Part shown: one piece after another, positions 1 to 6,811 of the stretch
Layout of the letters: every line of letters starts with the position of its first letter
Position numbering within the stretch: position 1 is the stretch's first letter
Source: WJMT01 sp964445575
GTDB lineage: Bacteria > Acidobacteriota > Aminicenantia > Aminicenantales > Aminicenantaceae
Reading direction: 5' to 3'
Assembly (NCBI GenBank): GCA_964445575.1
Contig: CAYULB010000072.1
Location: 1 to 9,050, forward strand
Length of the DNA: 9,050 nt
Translations under genes and position numbers: made by a program
Notes under the pieces: generated by a model
Databases searched by the model: none
The model's input: only the letters and a program-made list of their open reading frames with translations
What the model was told of the DNA's origin: nothing

Positions 1-41
1 TAAGACGGTACTGTTTTTATAAAATCTTGCAAATTATAGAA

Positions 42-73
42 AAAAAAGCAATAATAAGGATTCCAGCTTTTTT
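42..73 (+). repeat. A/T-rich inverted repeat in the leader, with an SD-like loop
   Basis: Bases 42-49 (AAAAAAGC) are exactly complementary to 66-73 (GCTTTTTT), leaving a 16-base loop. The loop holds TAAGGA (55-60), the only Shine-Dalgarno-like sequence ahead of the first gene. The stem is A-U rich with two G-C pairs, so it is weak. It could be a poor terminator of a gene lying left of the window, a structure that sets access to TAAGGA, or chance in A/T-rich DNA. No clear promoter could be set in bases 1-89. A TATAAA at 18-23 would need a -35 box outside the window. Confidence 0.25.
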
Positions 74-89
74 ATGAACAAGTTAGTCT

Positions 90-1811
90 ATGAATAAAAA
101 AGAATCAGACGTCAGCAAAAATCAGTTAGAAGAAGTAAAAGGTATTTTCAATCATCTTGAAAAAACATTCTCTCAGATGAAAATATTTTCATCTGACCAT
201 GAAAACGTAGAATCATTCATCGACCTACTTTATGATAGAACCTCAAAATACTTGGAAAAAAACTGGAAGCTGGAGACAGGAATCGAGGAATTTTCATTCA
301 CCCTAAAAGGCATCCCTTTCTACACCGAAAAAAAGATCTCAAAAAGCCTTCCCTTCTTTTTCTACAAAGACGGACTCAAAATGTTGTTTTTTTATAAAGG
401 TTTGACTCGAGATGAATTAAAGAGCTTTTTAGAAATCATAAAAAGAGAAGCGTCTCTTCCTCCAGAAGAAAGCGACATCGTTATCTCATTATGGGAAAAG
501 GATTTCCCCAACATCCGTTACTTTGCCCCCGATGATTATTTAGAAACCAAAATAGGGATTGGAATGGAAATTCCAGAATACAAAATCGACAAAAACAAAC
601 TGTTTTCTGGAAAGATCACTCTAAAGCCGGAAGACAAGGCTACCCTGGAAAAAAAAGATGACACTCTCAAAAAAAATATGATCCAAAACATGAATAATGG
701 AAAGGTCTTCCTTTCAAAGGCAGAAGAAGAAATGCTCTCTGAAATGCTGCAAAACCACAGAAAAGAATCCGAAGAGAAACAGTTCAAGAACCTTTTACTC
801 GATGTCTTGTTTCTGGAAAAGCGCCCTGAAAAATTATCTTCCCTTATCAATCAAATCATTCATTATGTAAACCATCAAATAAACAAAGGAAACTTTTCCA
901 TTGCTCTTTCCATATACAGAGAAATCGATGAACTGAGAAAACATCCCTTCCAAATTGATGTCTCCAAAGAAAAATCAGTTCGAAAATTTTTTGAATCTCC
1001 GGAAACAGAAATCACAGTTTCTCAGGTCGAGGAAATCCTGAAGGGAGAACCGCTGAGAGAGCTGGACGCTCTTCTTGACTATCTTTCCTATAGAGGAGCA
1101 AAATCCATATCTGTGCTGAGCTATCTCTATGACCATTTAGAAAAGCCTGACCAAAAAGATAAAATCATCTCTGCCCTTGAAAAAGCAGGAAAAGAAAACC
1201 CATCTGAGCTGGTAAAAATAGCCCGGGATGAAAAACCTGAACTCACGTTAAAAATCATATCTATTCTAAGGGATTCCAAAGATAAGAGATCTCTCAATCA
1301 TATTGCCAGCTTCCTCAGCTTCAGCAATAAAAGGGTTCTCCTTGGGGCCATAAAAGCGATCGGAGACTTTAAAGACCCCCCCGCAAATAAAATCCTTTTC
1401 TCCCTGCTCTCCAATCCAGACCAAGAAATAAGAATCAATGCTTCAAAGAACATCCACATAACAGAGGAAGACCCCGTTCTCGATAAAATCATTCAGCTGG
1501 TTAAGGAAAAAAGGTTTTTAAAAGAAAACAGAAAATTAAAGCAGGCCCTTTTTTCTGCCCTGACTGAGTCAAACAGCCCAAAAGCCCTTCAAGTTTTAGA
1601 AAATTTCATAAAAAAAGTCGGGATACTCAGCTCCCGGACAAAGATAGAATGTGCACTGTGTGCGGTGAATGCACTGGAGAAAGCAAAAGATCCTGCTGGA
1701 TACCGTATAATCAAAAGTATGATAAATTCCCGAAACAGAAAAATTAGAAAAAAATGCAGAAAAATAGCGAATGAGCTGTCTTTGAACAAAAATAAAGGAA
1801 GTGTCTTATGA
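90..1811 (+). CDS. HEAT-repeat protein with an N-terminal domain shared with the adjacent HD-GYP protein
   Basis: This is a predicted cytoplasmic, all-helical scaffold of 573 residues with no signal peptide or membrane segment. Residues about 16-120 form a domain that also opens the next gene's product. Residues 230-330 look helical. Residues about 335-565 carry degenerate HEAT/PBS-lyase-type repeats, clearest at 385-455, where helix pairs are joined by short turns such as KDKRSLNHIASFL and SNPDQEIRINA. HEAT repeats usually bind proteins, so a partner or regulator of the HD-GYP enzyme is the natural inference; no catalytic motif was seen. The ATG at 90 is the first start after an in-frame stop at 84-86. 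It lacks a well-spaced Shine-Dalgarno: TAAGGA at 55-60 lies 29 bases away. The stop overlaps the next start by 4 bases. The call of HEAT protein is firm, the role is not. Confidence 0.9.
   Translation: MNKKESDVSKNQLEEVKGIFNHLEKTFSQMKIFSSDHENVESFIDLLYDRTSKYLEKNWKLETGIEEFSFTLKGIPFYTEKKISKSLPFFFYKDGLKMLFFYKGLTRDELKSFLEIIKREASLPPEESDIVISLWEKDFPNIRYFAPDDYLETKIGIGMEIPEYKIDKNKLFSGKITLKPEDKATLEKKDDTLKKNMIQNMNNGKVFLSKAEEEMLSEMLQNHRKESEEKQFKNLLLDVLFLEKRPEKLSSLINQIIHYVNHQINKGNFSIALSIYREIDELRKHPFQIDVSKEKSVRKFFESPETEITVSQVEEILKGEPLRELDALLDYLSYRGAKSISVLSYLYDHLEKPDQKDKIISALEKAGKENPSELVKIARDEKPELTLKIISILRDSKDKRSLNHIASFLSFSNKRVLLGAIKAIGDFKDPPANKILFSLLSNPDQEIRINASKNIHITEEDPVLDKIIQLVKEKRFLKENRKLKQALFSALTESNSPKALQVLENFIKKVGILSSRTKIECALCAVNALEKAKDPAGYRIIKSMINSRNRKIRKKCRKIANELSLNKNKGSVL
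1795..1799 (+). promoter_or_regulatory. Ribosome binding site of the HD-GYP gene, inside the HEAT gene
   Basis: AAGGA lies 8 bases before the ATG at 1808, within the last codons of the upstream gene. Together with the ATGA overlap it fixes the HD-GYP start and argues for coupled translation of the two genes. Confidence 0.75.
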
Positions 1812-3274
1812 CTGATACTGATTCAGCTTTCAAGCCTTCAGAACTCCATGAAGACCACGTCAGTCCTCAGGTCATTAAAGACGGGGTTCGGATCGTTTAT
1901 CGAATTAACAGGGCGTATCGAACTTCACTCATCTATGAACCAAACAATTTTATTTACTTGAGACAGATCGATTTACTGCTCAATAAAATCAAAGCTTCTC
2001 TGAAGTCATACGGCAAGGCCTTTCTCACAATCAAACAGCATTCCATTGAATTCAACAACCGAAAGCTTAAGTTTAGTTTTGCTGATTATCATATATTCAA
2101 ATTTATTCAAGACGAATTCAAAAAAAAAGAAATCGGTGAACTGAGCTTTCTTCCTGGATTGGAGAAAGAAGAACTGAATAAGTTTATAACCCTCCTGACA
2201 AAAAAAGACTGCGACCAAAAAAATCCATTTGAGGATTTCATCTCTGAAATCAAAAAAAAGAATATTGAGAACATAATCGTAGAAAAAATCCCTTTTTATG
2301 AAAAATCCAAGAAAAAAAACAGAGATACCAAAAAAGTCTTCTTCCTGGGAATTACTCATTTAAAGGAAATTTTTCAAAATGAAGAAAGACCGGATGATCA
2401 ATTATCGCTTTTGACCACCAAAAGATTGATGCAGTCAATATTTAATCATATTACAGATAATGAATCATTCATCCACGGCCTGACAAATATTAAAAATTTC
2501 GATGAATACACTTTAAACCATTCGGTAAATGTTTGCGTTTTATCCATATCATTAGGAAGAAAACTAGGGCTTGACAGAAATGAACTGGTCGACCTTGGCT
2601 TAGCTGCCTTTTTTCATGACTTTGGAAAGCTTGACATTCCAAAAGATATCCTGATGAAACCCAGCAAACTGAATGAAGAAGAAAGAGAAACCATAGAAAA
2701 ACACCCTTTTTACGGAGCCATCAGGTTAATTGATTTTAAACAAAAAGCCCATCTTCCCTTAGAAGCTTTGAGTGTTGCCTTGGAACATCATGAATCAGAA
2801 GGAAAGGCAGGCTATCCTAAGCTGGTGAAAAAGAGAGCCATAGACCTTTTCAGCAAAATAGTAAAAATCACAGATGTTTTTGATGCCATGACCACTTCCC
2901 GGCCCTACCGAAAACAAAACTTCTCTAAAGAAGAAGCTCTGTCTTACATGCTTGAGAAAAGCAGTGAGGAATTCGATCCCATCATACTGAAAATATTTGC
3001 TGATATGATAGGAGTCTGCCCTATTGGCTCTTTGGTCCTTCTTGACACGGGTGAAATAGGCGTTGTGTTTGAAAAACAGGAGGAATCCAAATACATTACA
3101 AGACCAAAAGTTAAACTGATTGGAGACAATAAAGGGAATAAAATCGACGGTGATATTGTAAACCTTGCTGAGAAAGATGAACAAAATAACTTTAAAAGAA
3201 GCATTGTAAAGACATTAGATGAAAAAGAATACAACATACGAACTGCAGACTATTTTGTTGCAGAAGCAGAATAA
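1808..3274 (+). CDS. HD-GYP domain protein, predicted cyclic-di-GMP phosphodiesterase
   Basis: HD-GYP proteins use a metal centre to hydrolyse cyclic dinucleotides, mostly c-di-GMP, in the cytoplasm. In this 488-residue protein, about 28-132 form the N-terminal domain shared with the upstream HEAT protein, and 133-215 a charged linker. About 220-400 are the HD-GYP domain, with H238 in YTLNHSVNV, the HD pair H270/D271 in HDFGK, H299 in EKHPFYGA, H327/H328/E329, GYP at 335-337 and D356 in TDVFDAMTTSRPYR. About 403-488 form a small tail seen in many relatives (GSLVLLDTGEIGVV). The HHE-to-GYP stretch reads HHESEGKAGYP, so the usual DG before xGYP is altered, but all expected histidines remain. 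No REC, GGDEF or membrane segment is present, so input must come through the N-terminal domain or a partner. The N-terminal half holds several runs of 8-9 A. Confidence 0.93.
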   Translation: MTDTDSAFKPSELHEDHVSPQVIKDGVRIVYRINRAYRTSLIYEPNNFIYLRQIDLLLNKIKASLKSYGKAFLTIKQHSIEFNNRKLKFSFADYHIFKFIQDEFKKKEIGELSFLPGLEKEELNKFITLLTKKDCDQKNPFEDFISEIKKKNIENIIVEKIPFYEKSKKKNRDTKKVFFLGITHLKEIFQNEERPDDQLSLLTTKRLMQSIFNHITDNESFIHGLTNIKNFDEYTLNHSVNVCVLSISLGRKLGLDRNELVDLGLAAFFHDFGKLDIPKDILMKPSKLNEEERETIEKHPFYGAIRLIDFKQKAHLPLEALSVALEHHESEGKAGYPKLVKKRAIDLFSKIVKITDVFDAMTTSRPYRKQNFSKEEALSYMLEKSSEEFDPIILKIFADMIGVCPIGSLVLLDTGEIGVVFEKQEESKYITRPKVKLIGDNKGNKIDGDIVNLAEKDEQNNFKRSIVKTLDEKEYNIRTADYFVAEAE

Positions 3275-3301
3275 AACTGAAAAACAGGAGCCATCCTAAG
3301 C

Positions 3302-3329
3302 TTGCTTTTAATCTTACTTCATATATAAT
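3302..3329 (+). promoter_or_regulatory. Candidate sigma-70-type promoter for the three AP-superfamily genes
   Basis: A perfect TATAAT -10 box (3324-3329) follows a half-matching TTGCTT -35 (3302-3307) by 16 bases. Transcription would start near 3336, giving a leader of about 20 bases that holds the ribosome binding site. The 83-base spacer 3275-3357 is the longest gap between genes here, which suits a promoter. No convincing terminator precedes it, so read-through from the HEAT/HD-GYP pair is also possible. Confidence 0.45.
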
Positions 3330-3345
3330 AGGCATTTTTATATTT

Positions 3346-3350
3346 AAGGA
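3346..3350 (+). promoter_or_regulatory. Ribosome binding site that selects a GTG start
   Basis: AAGGA sits 7 bases before the GTG at 3358. No ATG lies in frame before the first catalytic motif (VIGLDG, residues 14-19). GTG at 3358 is therefore the start that both keeps the metal-binding Asp18 and has good spacing. Confidence 0.7.
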
Positions 3351-3357
3351 AAATTCT

Positions 3358-4653
3358 GTGATATTTTTTAAAAAGAAGAGAAAAAAAAGAGTGTGCGTCA
3401 TAGGTCTGGATGGAGTCCCCTTCCCCCTGATCAATGAACTCGCAGAGAAAAACATAATGCCCGCTTTCTCCAGCCTAATTCAAACCAAACCCCTTCGCAA
3501 AATGAAAGCCAGCCTCCCGGAAATTTCCTCGGTAAGCTGGACAGATTTTATGACAGGAAAAAACTCCGGGACCCATGGAATATTCGGGTTCACTGACCTC
3601 AAAAAGAATTCATACGACCTAAAATTTCCAAATTTTCTGGATGTCAAAACAGAAACACTCTGGGATAAGCTAGCTAAAAAAGGCAAAAAATCCATTGTCA
3701 TTAACCAGCCGTCAACTTATCCAGCCCGAAAAATAAACGGAAAACTGATATCTGGATTTGTTGCTCTGGAACTTTCTAAAGCGGTTTACCCCCTAACCAT
3801 TAAACCACTGTTAGAAAAAATAGGATATCAGATCGATATTGACACTTTTAAGGCCAGAGAAAACCATGACTTTTTATGGAAAGAATTGGAAAAAACTCTT
3901 GCCCGCAGGGAAAAAGCATGGGATGTATTTTGGAAAGAGGACTGGGATTATTTTGAATTTATTATAACCGGGACAGATCGGCTGATGCATTTTTTATGGA
4001 ATGCTTATAAAGATGAAAACCATACCTTTCATAAGAAGTTTCTTGATTACTTTAACAGAGTCGACCAAATGGTCGGAAAAATTGTTTCTGCTTTTCACAA
4101 AGCCACAGGCGGGTACCAAGGTTTGTATCTTCTTTCGGATCATGGTTTTACAGGTATCAAACAGGAAGTCTATTTAAACTGGTGGCTTAAAGAAAACGGA
4201 TATTTGGGGTTTGAAAATGACTCTCCTCAAAAGCTTTCTGAATTGACCAAAGAAACCACAGCCTTTGCCATGGACCCCAATCGTGTTTACATCCACTTAA
4301 AAAATAAATTCCCCAAAGGACCAGTTAAAAAATCAGAGAAAGATGCCCTAAAAAAAGAAATAAAGAATAAATTAGAGAACCTAAGTTTTAAGGGCAAGAA
4401 AGTCATTGAGAAGATTTATGATACCGAAGAGATTTACACTGGTGAAGAAACTCCCCGGGGGCCTGATCTCATAGTGCTCTCCAAACACGGTTTTGACATG
4501 AAAGGGTCCATAAAAAAAGACAAGATTTTTGGTCGCTCAAATTTACAGGGTATGCACACCTGGGACGAAGCCTTTTTCTGGGGTGATGCGGAAGAGTATG
4601 AAGGTTTAAATATCTCAGATATTGCTGGATTGATCTTGGATTATTTTGGTTAG
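3358..4653 (+). CDS. Cytosolic-type alkaline phosphatase superfamily phosphodiesterase/phosphohydrolase, short form
   Basis: This 431-residue enzyme belongs to the type I phosphodiesterase/nucleotide pyrophosphatase branch of the AP superfamily (COG3379-like), which splits phosphate esters with a two-metal centre and a Ser/Thr nucleophile. Expected residues are all visible: D18 (GLDG), S57 at the nucleophile position 9 residues before the T of MTG, D207 and H211 (TDRLMH), D261/H262 (LSDHGF) and H400 (GMHTWDE). No signal peptide or membrane helix is seen; the first 10 residues are basic, so it is likely cytoplasmic or loosely membrane-associated. Only 150 residues separate S57 from D207, against about 310 in the next two proteins, so it lacks their insert. 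It begins with GTG behind a clear ribosome binding site and ends 5 bases before the next start. The substrate is unknown. Confidence 0.88.
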   Translation: MIFFKKKRKKRVCVIGLDGVPFPLINELAEKNIMPAFSSLIQTKPLRKMKASLPEISSVSWTDFMTGKNSGTHGIFGFTDLKKNSYDLKFPNFLDVKTETLWDKLAKKGKKSIVINQPSTYPARKINGKLISGFVALELSKAVYPLTIKPLLEKIGYQIDIDTFKARENHDFLWKELEKTLARREKAWDVFWKEDWDYFEFIITGTDRLMHFLWNAYKDENHTFHKKFLDYFNRVDQMVGKIVSAFHKATGGYQGLYLLSDHGFTGIKQEVYLNWWLKENGYLGFENDSPQKLSELTKETTAFAMDPNRVYIHLKNKFPKGPVKKSEKDALKKEIKNKLENLSFKGKKVIEKIYDTEEIYTGEETPRGPDLIVLSKHGFDMKGSIKKDKIFGRSNLQGMHTWDEAFFWGDAEEYEGLNISDIAGLILDYFG

Positions 4654-4658
4654 TTCCT

Positions 4659-6743
4659 ATGAATAAAAAAAAGAAGACCGCTTTTATATTCCTTTTCTTA
4701 TGCCTACTCATAATTCCTATCTCATTAAAAGCTTATGTAGGTCCTGGAGCTGGGTTTGCTTTTCTCTCTTCCTTCTTGGTCTTTTTTCTTGCCTTTTTCC
4801 TGGCTATATTTTCTCTTCTCTCTTGGCCTTTCCGGTTCCTCTTTAGACTGATTAAAGGAAGAAAGACCTATAAAACCAGCTTGGTCAAACAGGCGGTAGT
4901 GGTAGGGCTTGATGGACTGGAACCCACTCTAGTTGAAAAATTTATGGATGAGGGAAAGCTTCCCCATCTTTCCGGACTGAAAAAGAACGGGTCTTACAAA
5001 AGACTTGAAACCACTATCCCTGCGATTTCTCCGGTGGCCTGGTCTTCTTTTATGACTGGATGTCACCCGGCCAAACACAATATATTTGATTTTCTTAGCC
5101 GAGATGCTCATACCTACCTTCCGGACCTTTCTTCCGCCCGAATCAGCAGTCCCAAAAAAGTACTCACTTTAGGAAAGTACAAAATACCCTTATCCAAACC
5201 CGTTATTAAAGGCCTTAGAAAAAGCATACCTTTTTGGAAGATACTCGGTCAAAATGGAGTTTTCAGTTCGATCCTGCGAATCCCCATCACCTTCCCGCCT
5301 GAAAAATTCCACGGCCATCTTTTATCAGGAATGTGCGCCCCTGACCTTAAGGGAAGTCAAGGGACCTTCACTTTTTACAGCTCTGAGAAAACCGACATCG
5401 GGGAAGGAGGCATGGTCATTCCAGTCCATATTAACAATGAATCAATCAATACTTATATCTCAGGTCCTACGAATTCTCTTCGAAAAGACGAACCAGAAAT
5501 ACGCCTGCCTATGAAAATCCATCTTTACAAACAGAATAATTCAGTTTCTTTGACCATCTCTGGAAAGACTATTCCTTTGAAAAAAGGCCAGCTTTCCGAC
5601 TGGATAAAGATAACTTTTAAGCCGGGTCTGGGGATGAAGATTAAGGCTGTCTGCCGGTTTTATGTCTCTGAAATATCCCCTAAATTTAAAATGTACATGA
5701 CCCCTTTAAATATAGATCCTGAAAAGCCGTCTCTACCTATTTCCCATCCGTTTATTTACTCGGTATACCTGGCTAAACTTCTGGGTTCTTATAATACTTT
5801 AGGTGAAGCTGATGACACCTGGGCCTTAAACGAAAAAATACTGGACGAAGACACTTTTCTGAGACTCTGCTATGACAATCACAGAGAATCAGAAAGCATG
5901 ATGTTCAATGCCTTAGAAAAAACAAAACGAGGAGTCGTAGCCTGCTGGTTTCAGCTTCCTGACAGTATTCAGCATATGTTTTTTCGCTATCTGGATAAAG
6001 ACCACCCCTCTCTCAAACACGCTCTTTCTGAAAAAGATGAAAAAGTCATTGAAAATTTATACGTAGAGATGGATCAGCTGGTAGGAAGAGTGATGAAAAA
6101 AATAGGAAAGAATTCATGTTTGATAGTCATGTCTGATCATGGATTTAAACAATTCAAACGAGGAGTGAACATAAATTCATGGCTTTATAAAAACGGGTAT
6201 TTAAGCTTAAAAAAAGGAAAATCTCAAAGCAGGGAATGGTTCAAGGATGTTGACTGGAAAAAAACCAGAGCTTATGGACTCGGCCTGGGTGGGATTTATA
6301 TCAATGTCAAAGGAAGAGAACAAAACGGCATTGTGGATCCAGGAAAAGAATACACCTCACTTAAAGCTGAATTAAAAACAAAACTGGAAAATCTGAGAGA
6401 TGATAAAGAGAATAAAAATGCAATAAGAAAAATATATGACCGGGATGAAATTCCTTCCGGTCCTTATAAAGACAACTGCCCTGACTTAATCGTGGGGTAT
6501 CACGAAGGATACAGAGTGTCCTGGGATTCAGTAACCGGAAAAGTCAATTCCACTTTGATCCAAGACAACGTGAAAGCTTGGAGTGGAGACCACTGCATCG
6601 ACCCTGAAATAGTACCCGGAGTTCTATTTTGCAATCACAAAATAAAAAAATCAAAAGCAAGCATTACAGATGTTGCTCCGACACTTCTAAAAATGTTTGG
6701 AGTTGAATCCCCTGCTCATATGGATGGTTCTTCTTTAATCTGA
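4659..6743 (+). CDS. Membrane-anchored AP-superfamily phosphodiesterase with YVGPGAG N-terminus
   Basis: This 694-residue enzyme starts with KKKK, then a hydrophobic segment (about 7-24), the motif YVGPGAGF (26-33), a second long hydrophobic segment (about 34-62) and a basic stretch (RLIKGRK). The AP-superfamily domain follows, with D85 (GLDG), S124 (SPVAWSSFMTG), D435 and H439 (DSIQH), D493/H494 (SDHGF) and H645 (WSGDHC), so the expected catalytic set is intact. The Ser-to-DxxxH interval (311 residues) holds an extra, partly beta-rich domain with SDW at 313-315 and NIDPEKPSLPIS near 351-362, also present in the next gene. Charges after the second segment favour a cytoplasmic catalytic domain if both segments span the membrane; a cleaved signal after residue 25 is possible but the site is weak. 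It starts 5 bases after the previous stop without a Shine-Dalgarno, which suggests translational coupling. Substrate unknown. Confidence 0.9.
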   Translation: MNKKKKTAFIFLFLCLLIIPISLKAYVGPGAGFAFLSSFLVFFLAFFLAIFSLLSWPFRFLFRLIKGRKTYKTSLVKQAVVVGLDGLEPTLVEKFMDEGKLPHLSGLKKNGSYKRLETTIPAISPVAWSSFMTGCHPAKHNIFDFLSRDAHTYLPDLSSARISSPKKVLTLGKYKIPLSKPVIKGLRKSIPFWKILGQNGVFSSILRIPITFPPEKFHGHLLSGMCAPDLKGSQGTFTFYSSEKTDIGEGGMVIPVHINNESINTYISGPTNSLRKDEPEIRLPMKIHLYKQNNSVSLTISGKTIPLKKGQLSDWIKITFKPGLGMKIKAVCRFYVSEISPKFKMYMTPLNIDPEKPSLPISHPFIYSVYLAKLLGSYNTLGEADDTWALNEKILDEDTFLRLCYDNHRESESMMFNALEKTKRGVVACWFQLPDSIQHMFFRYLDKDHPSLKHALSEKDEKVIENLYVEMDQLVGRVMKKIGKNSCLIVMSDHGFKQFKRGVNINSWLYKNGYLSLKKGKSQSREWFKDVDWKKTRAYGLGLGGIYINVKGREQNGIVDPGKEYTSLKAELKTKLENLRDDKENKNAIRKIYDRDEIPSGPYKDNCPDLIVGYHEGYRVSWDSVTGKVNSTLIQDNVKAWSGDHCIDPEIVPGVLFCNHKIKKSKASITDVAPTLLKMFGVESPAHMDGSSLI

Positions 6744-6747
6744 AACA

Positions 6748-6776
6748 TACACATAGAATCTCTTTCATGTTAGAAT
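6748..6776 (+). promoter_or_regulatory. Weak candidate promoter before the Tat-exported AP gene
   Basis: TACACA (6748-6753, 4 of 6 matches to TTGACA) and TAGAAT (6771-6776, 5 of 6 to TATAAT) are 17 bases apart in the 68-base spacer 6744-6811. The spacing is ideal but such matches are easy to find in A/T-rich DNA. No terminator separates this gene from the one before, so it is probably also in the same transcript. Confidence 0.25.
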
Positions 6777-6799
6777 AAATACAACACTGAAACAATGAC

Positions 6800-6804
6800 A
6801 AGGA
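6800..6804 (+). promoter_or_regulatory. Ribosome binding site of the Tat-exported AP gene
   Basis: AAGGA lies 7 bases before the ATG at 6812. This start puts the twin-arginine motif at residues 6-7, where a Tat signal expects it, so start and signal support each other. Confidence 0.75.
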
Positions 6805-6811
6805 ATTAACC

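Noticed and set aside
2006..2359. Minus-strand ORF of 117 codons
   Set aside because: It lies within the HD-GYP gene, is Phe-rich because it complements A-runs, and shows no motif or ribosome binding site. It is a shadow frame.
2795..3184. Minus-strand ORF of 129 codons
   Set aside because: It overlaps conserved HD-GYP coding sequence (GYP and DVFDAMTTSRPYR motifs) and has no recognisable features.
3285..3310. Possible terminator after the HD-GYP gene
   Set aside because: AGGA/TCCT gives only a 4-base stem and the T-run is about ten bases away, so no credible terminator.
5254..5514. Plus-strand ORF of 86 codons inside the second AP gene
   Set aside because: It is an out-of-frame reading of a region well conserved with the third AP gene, with no start signal.
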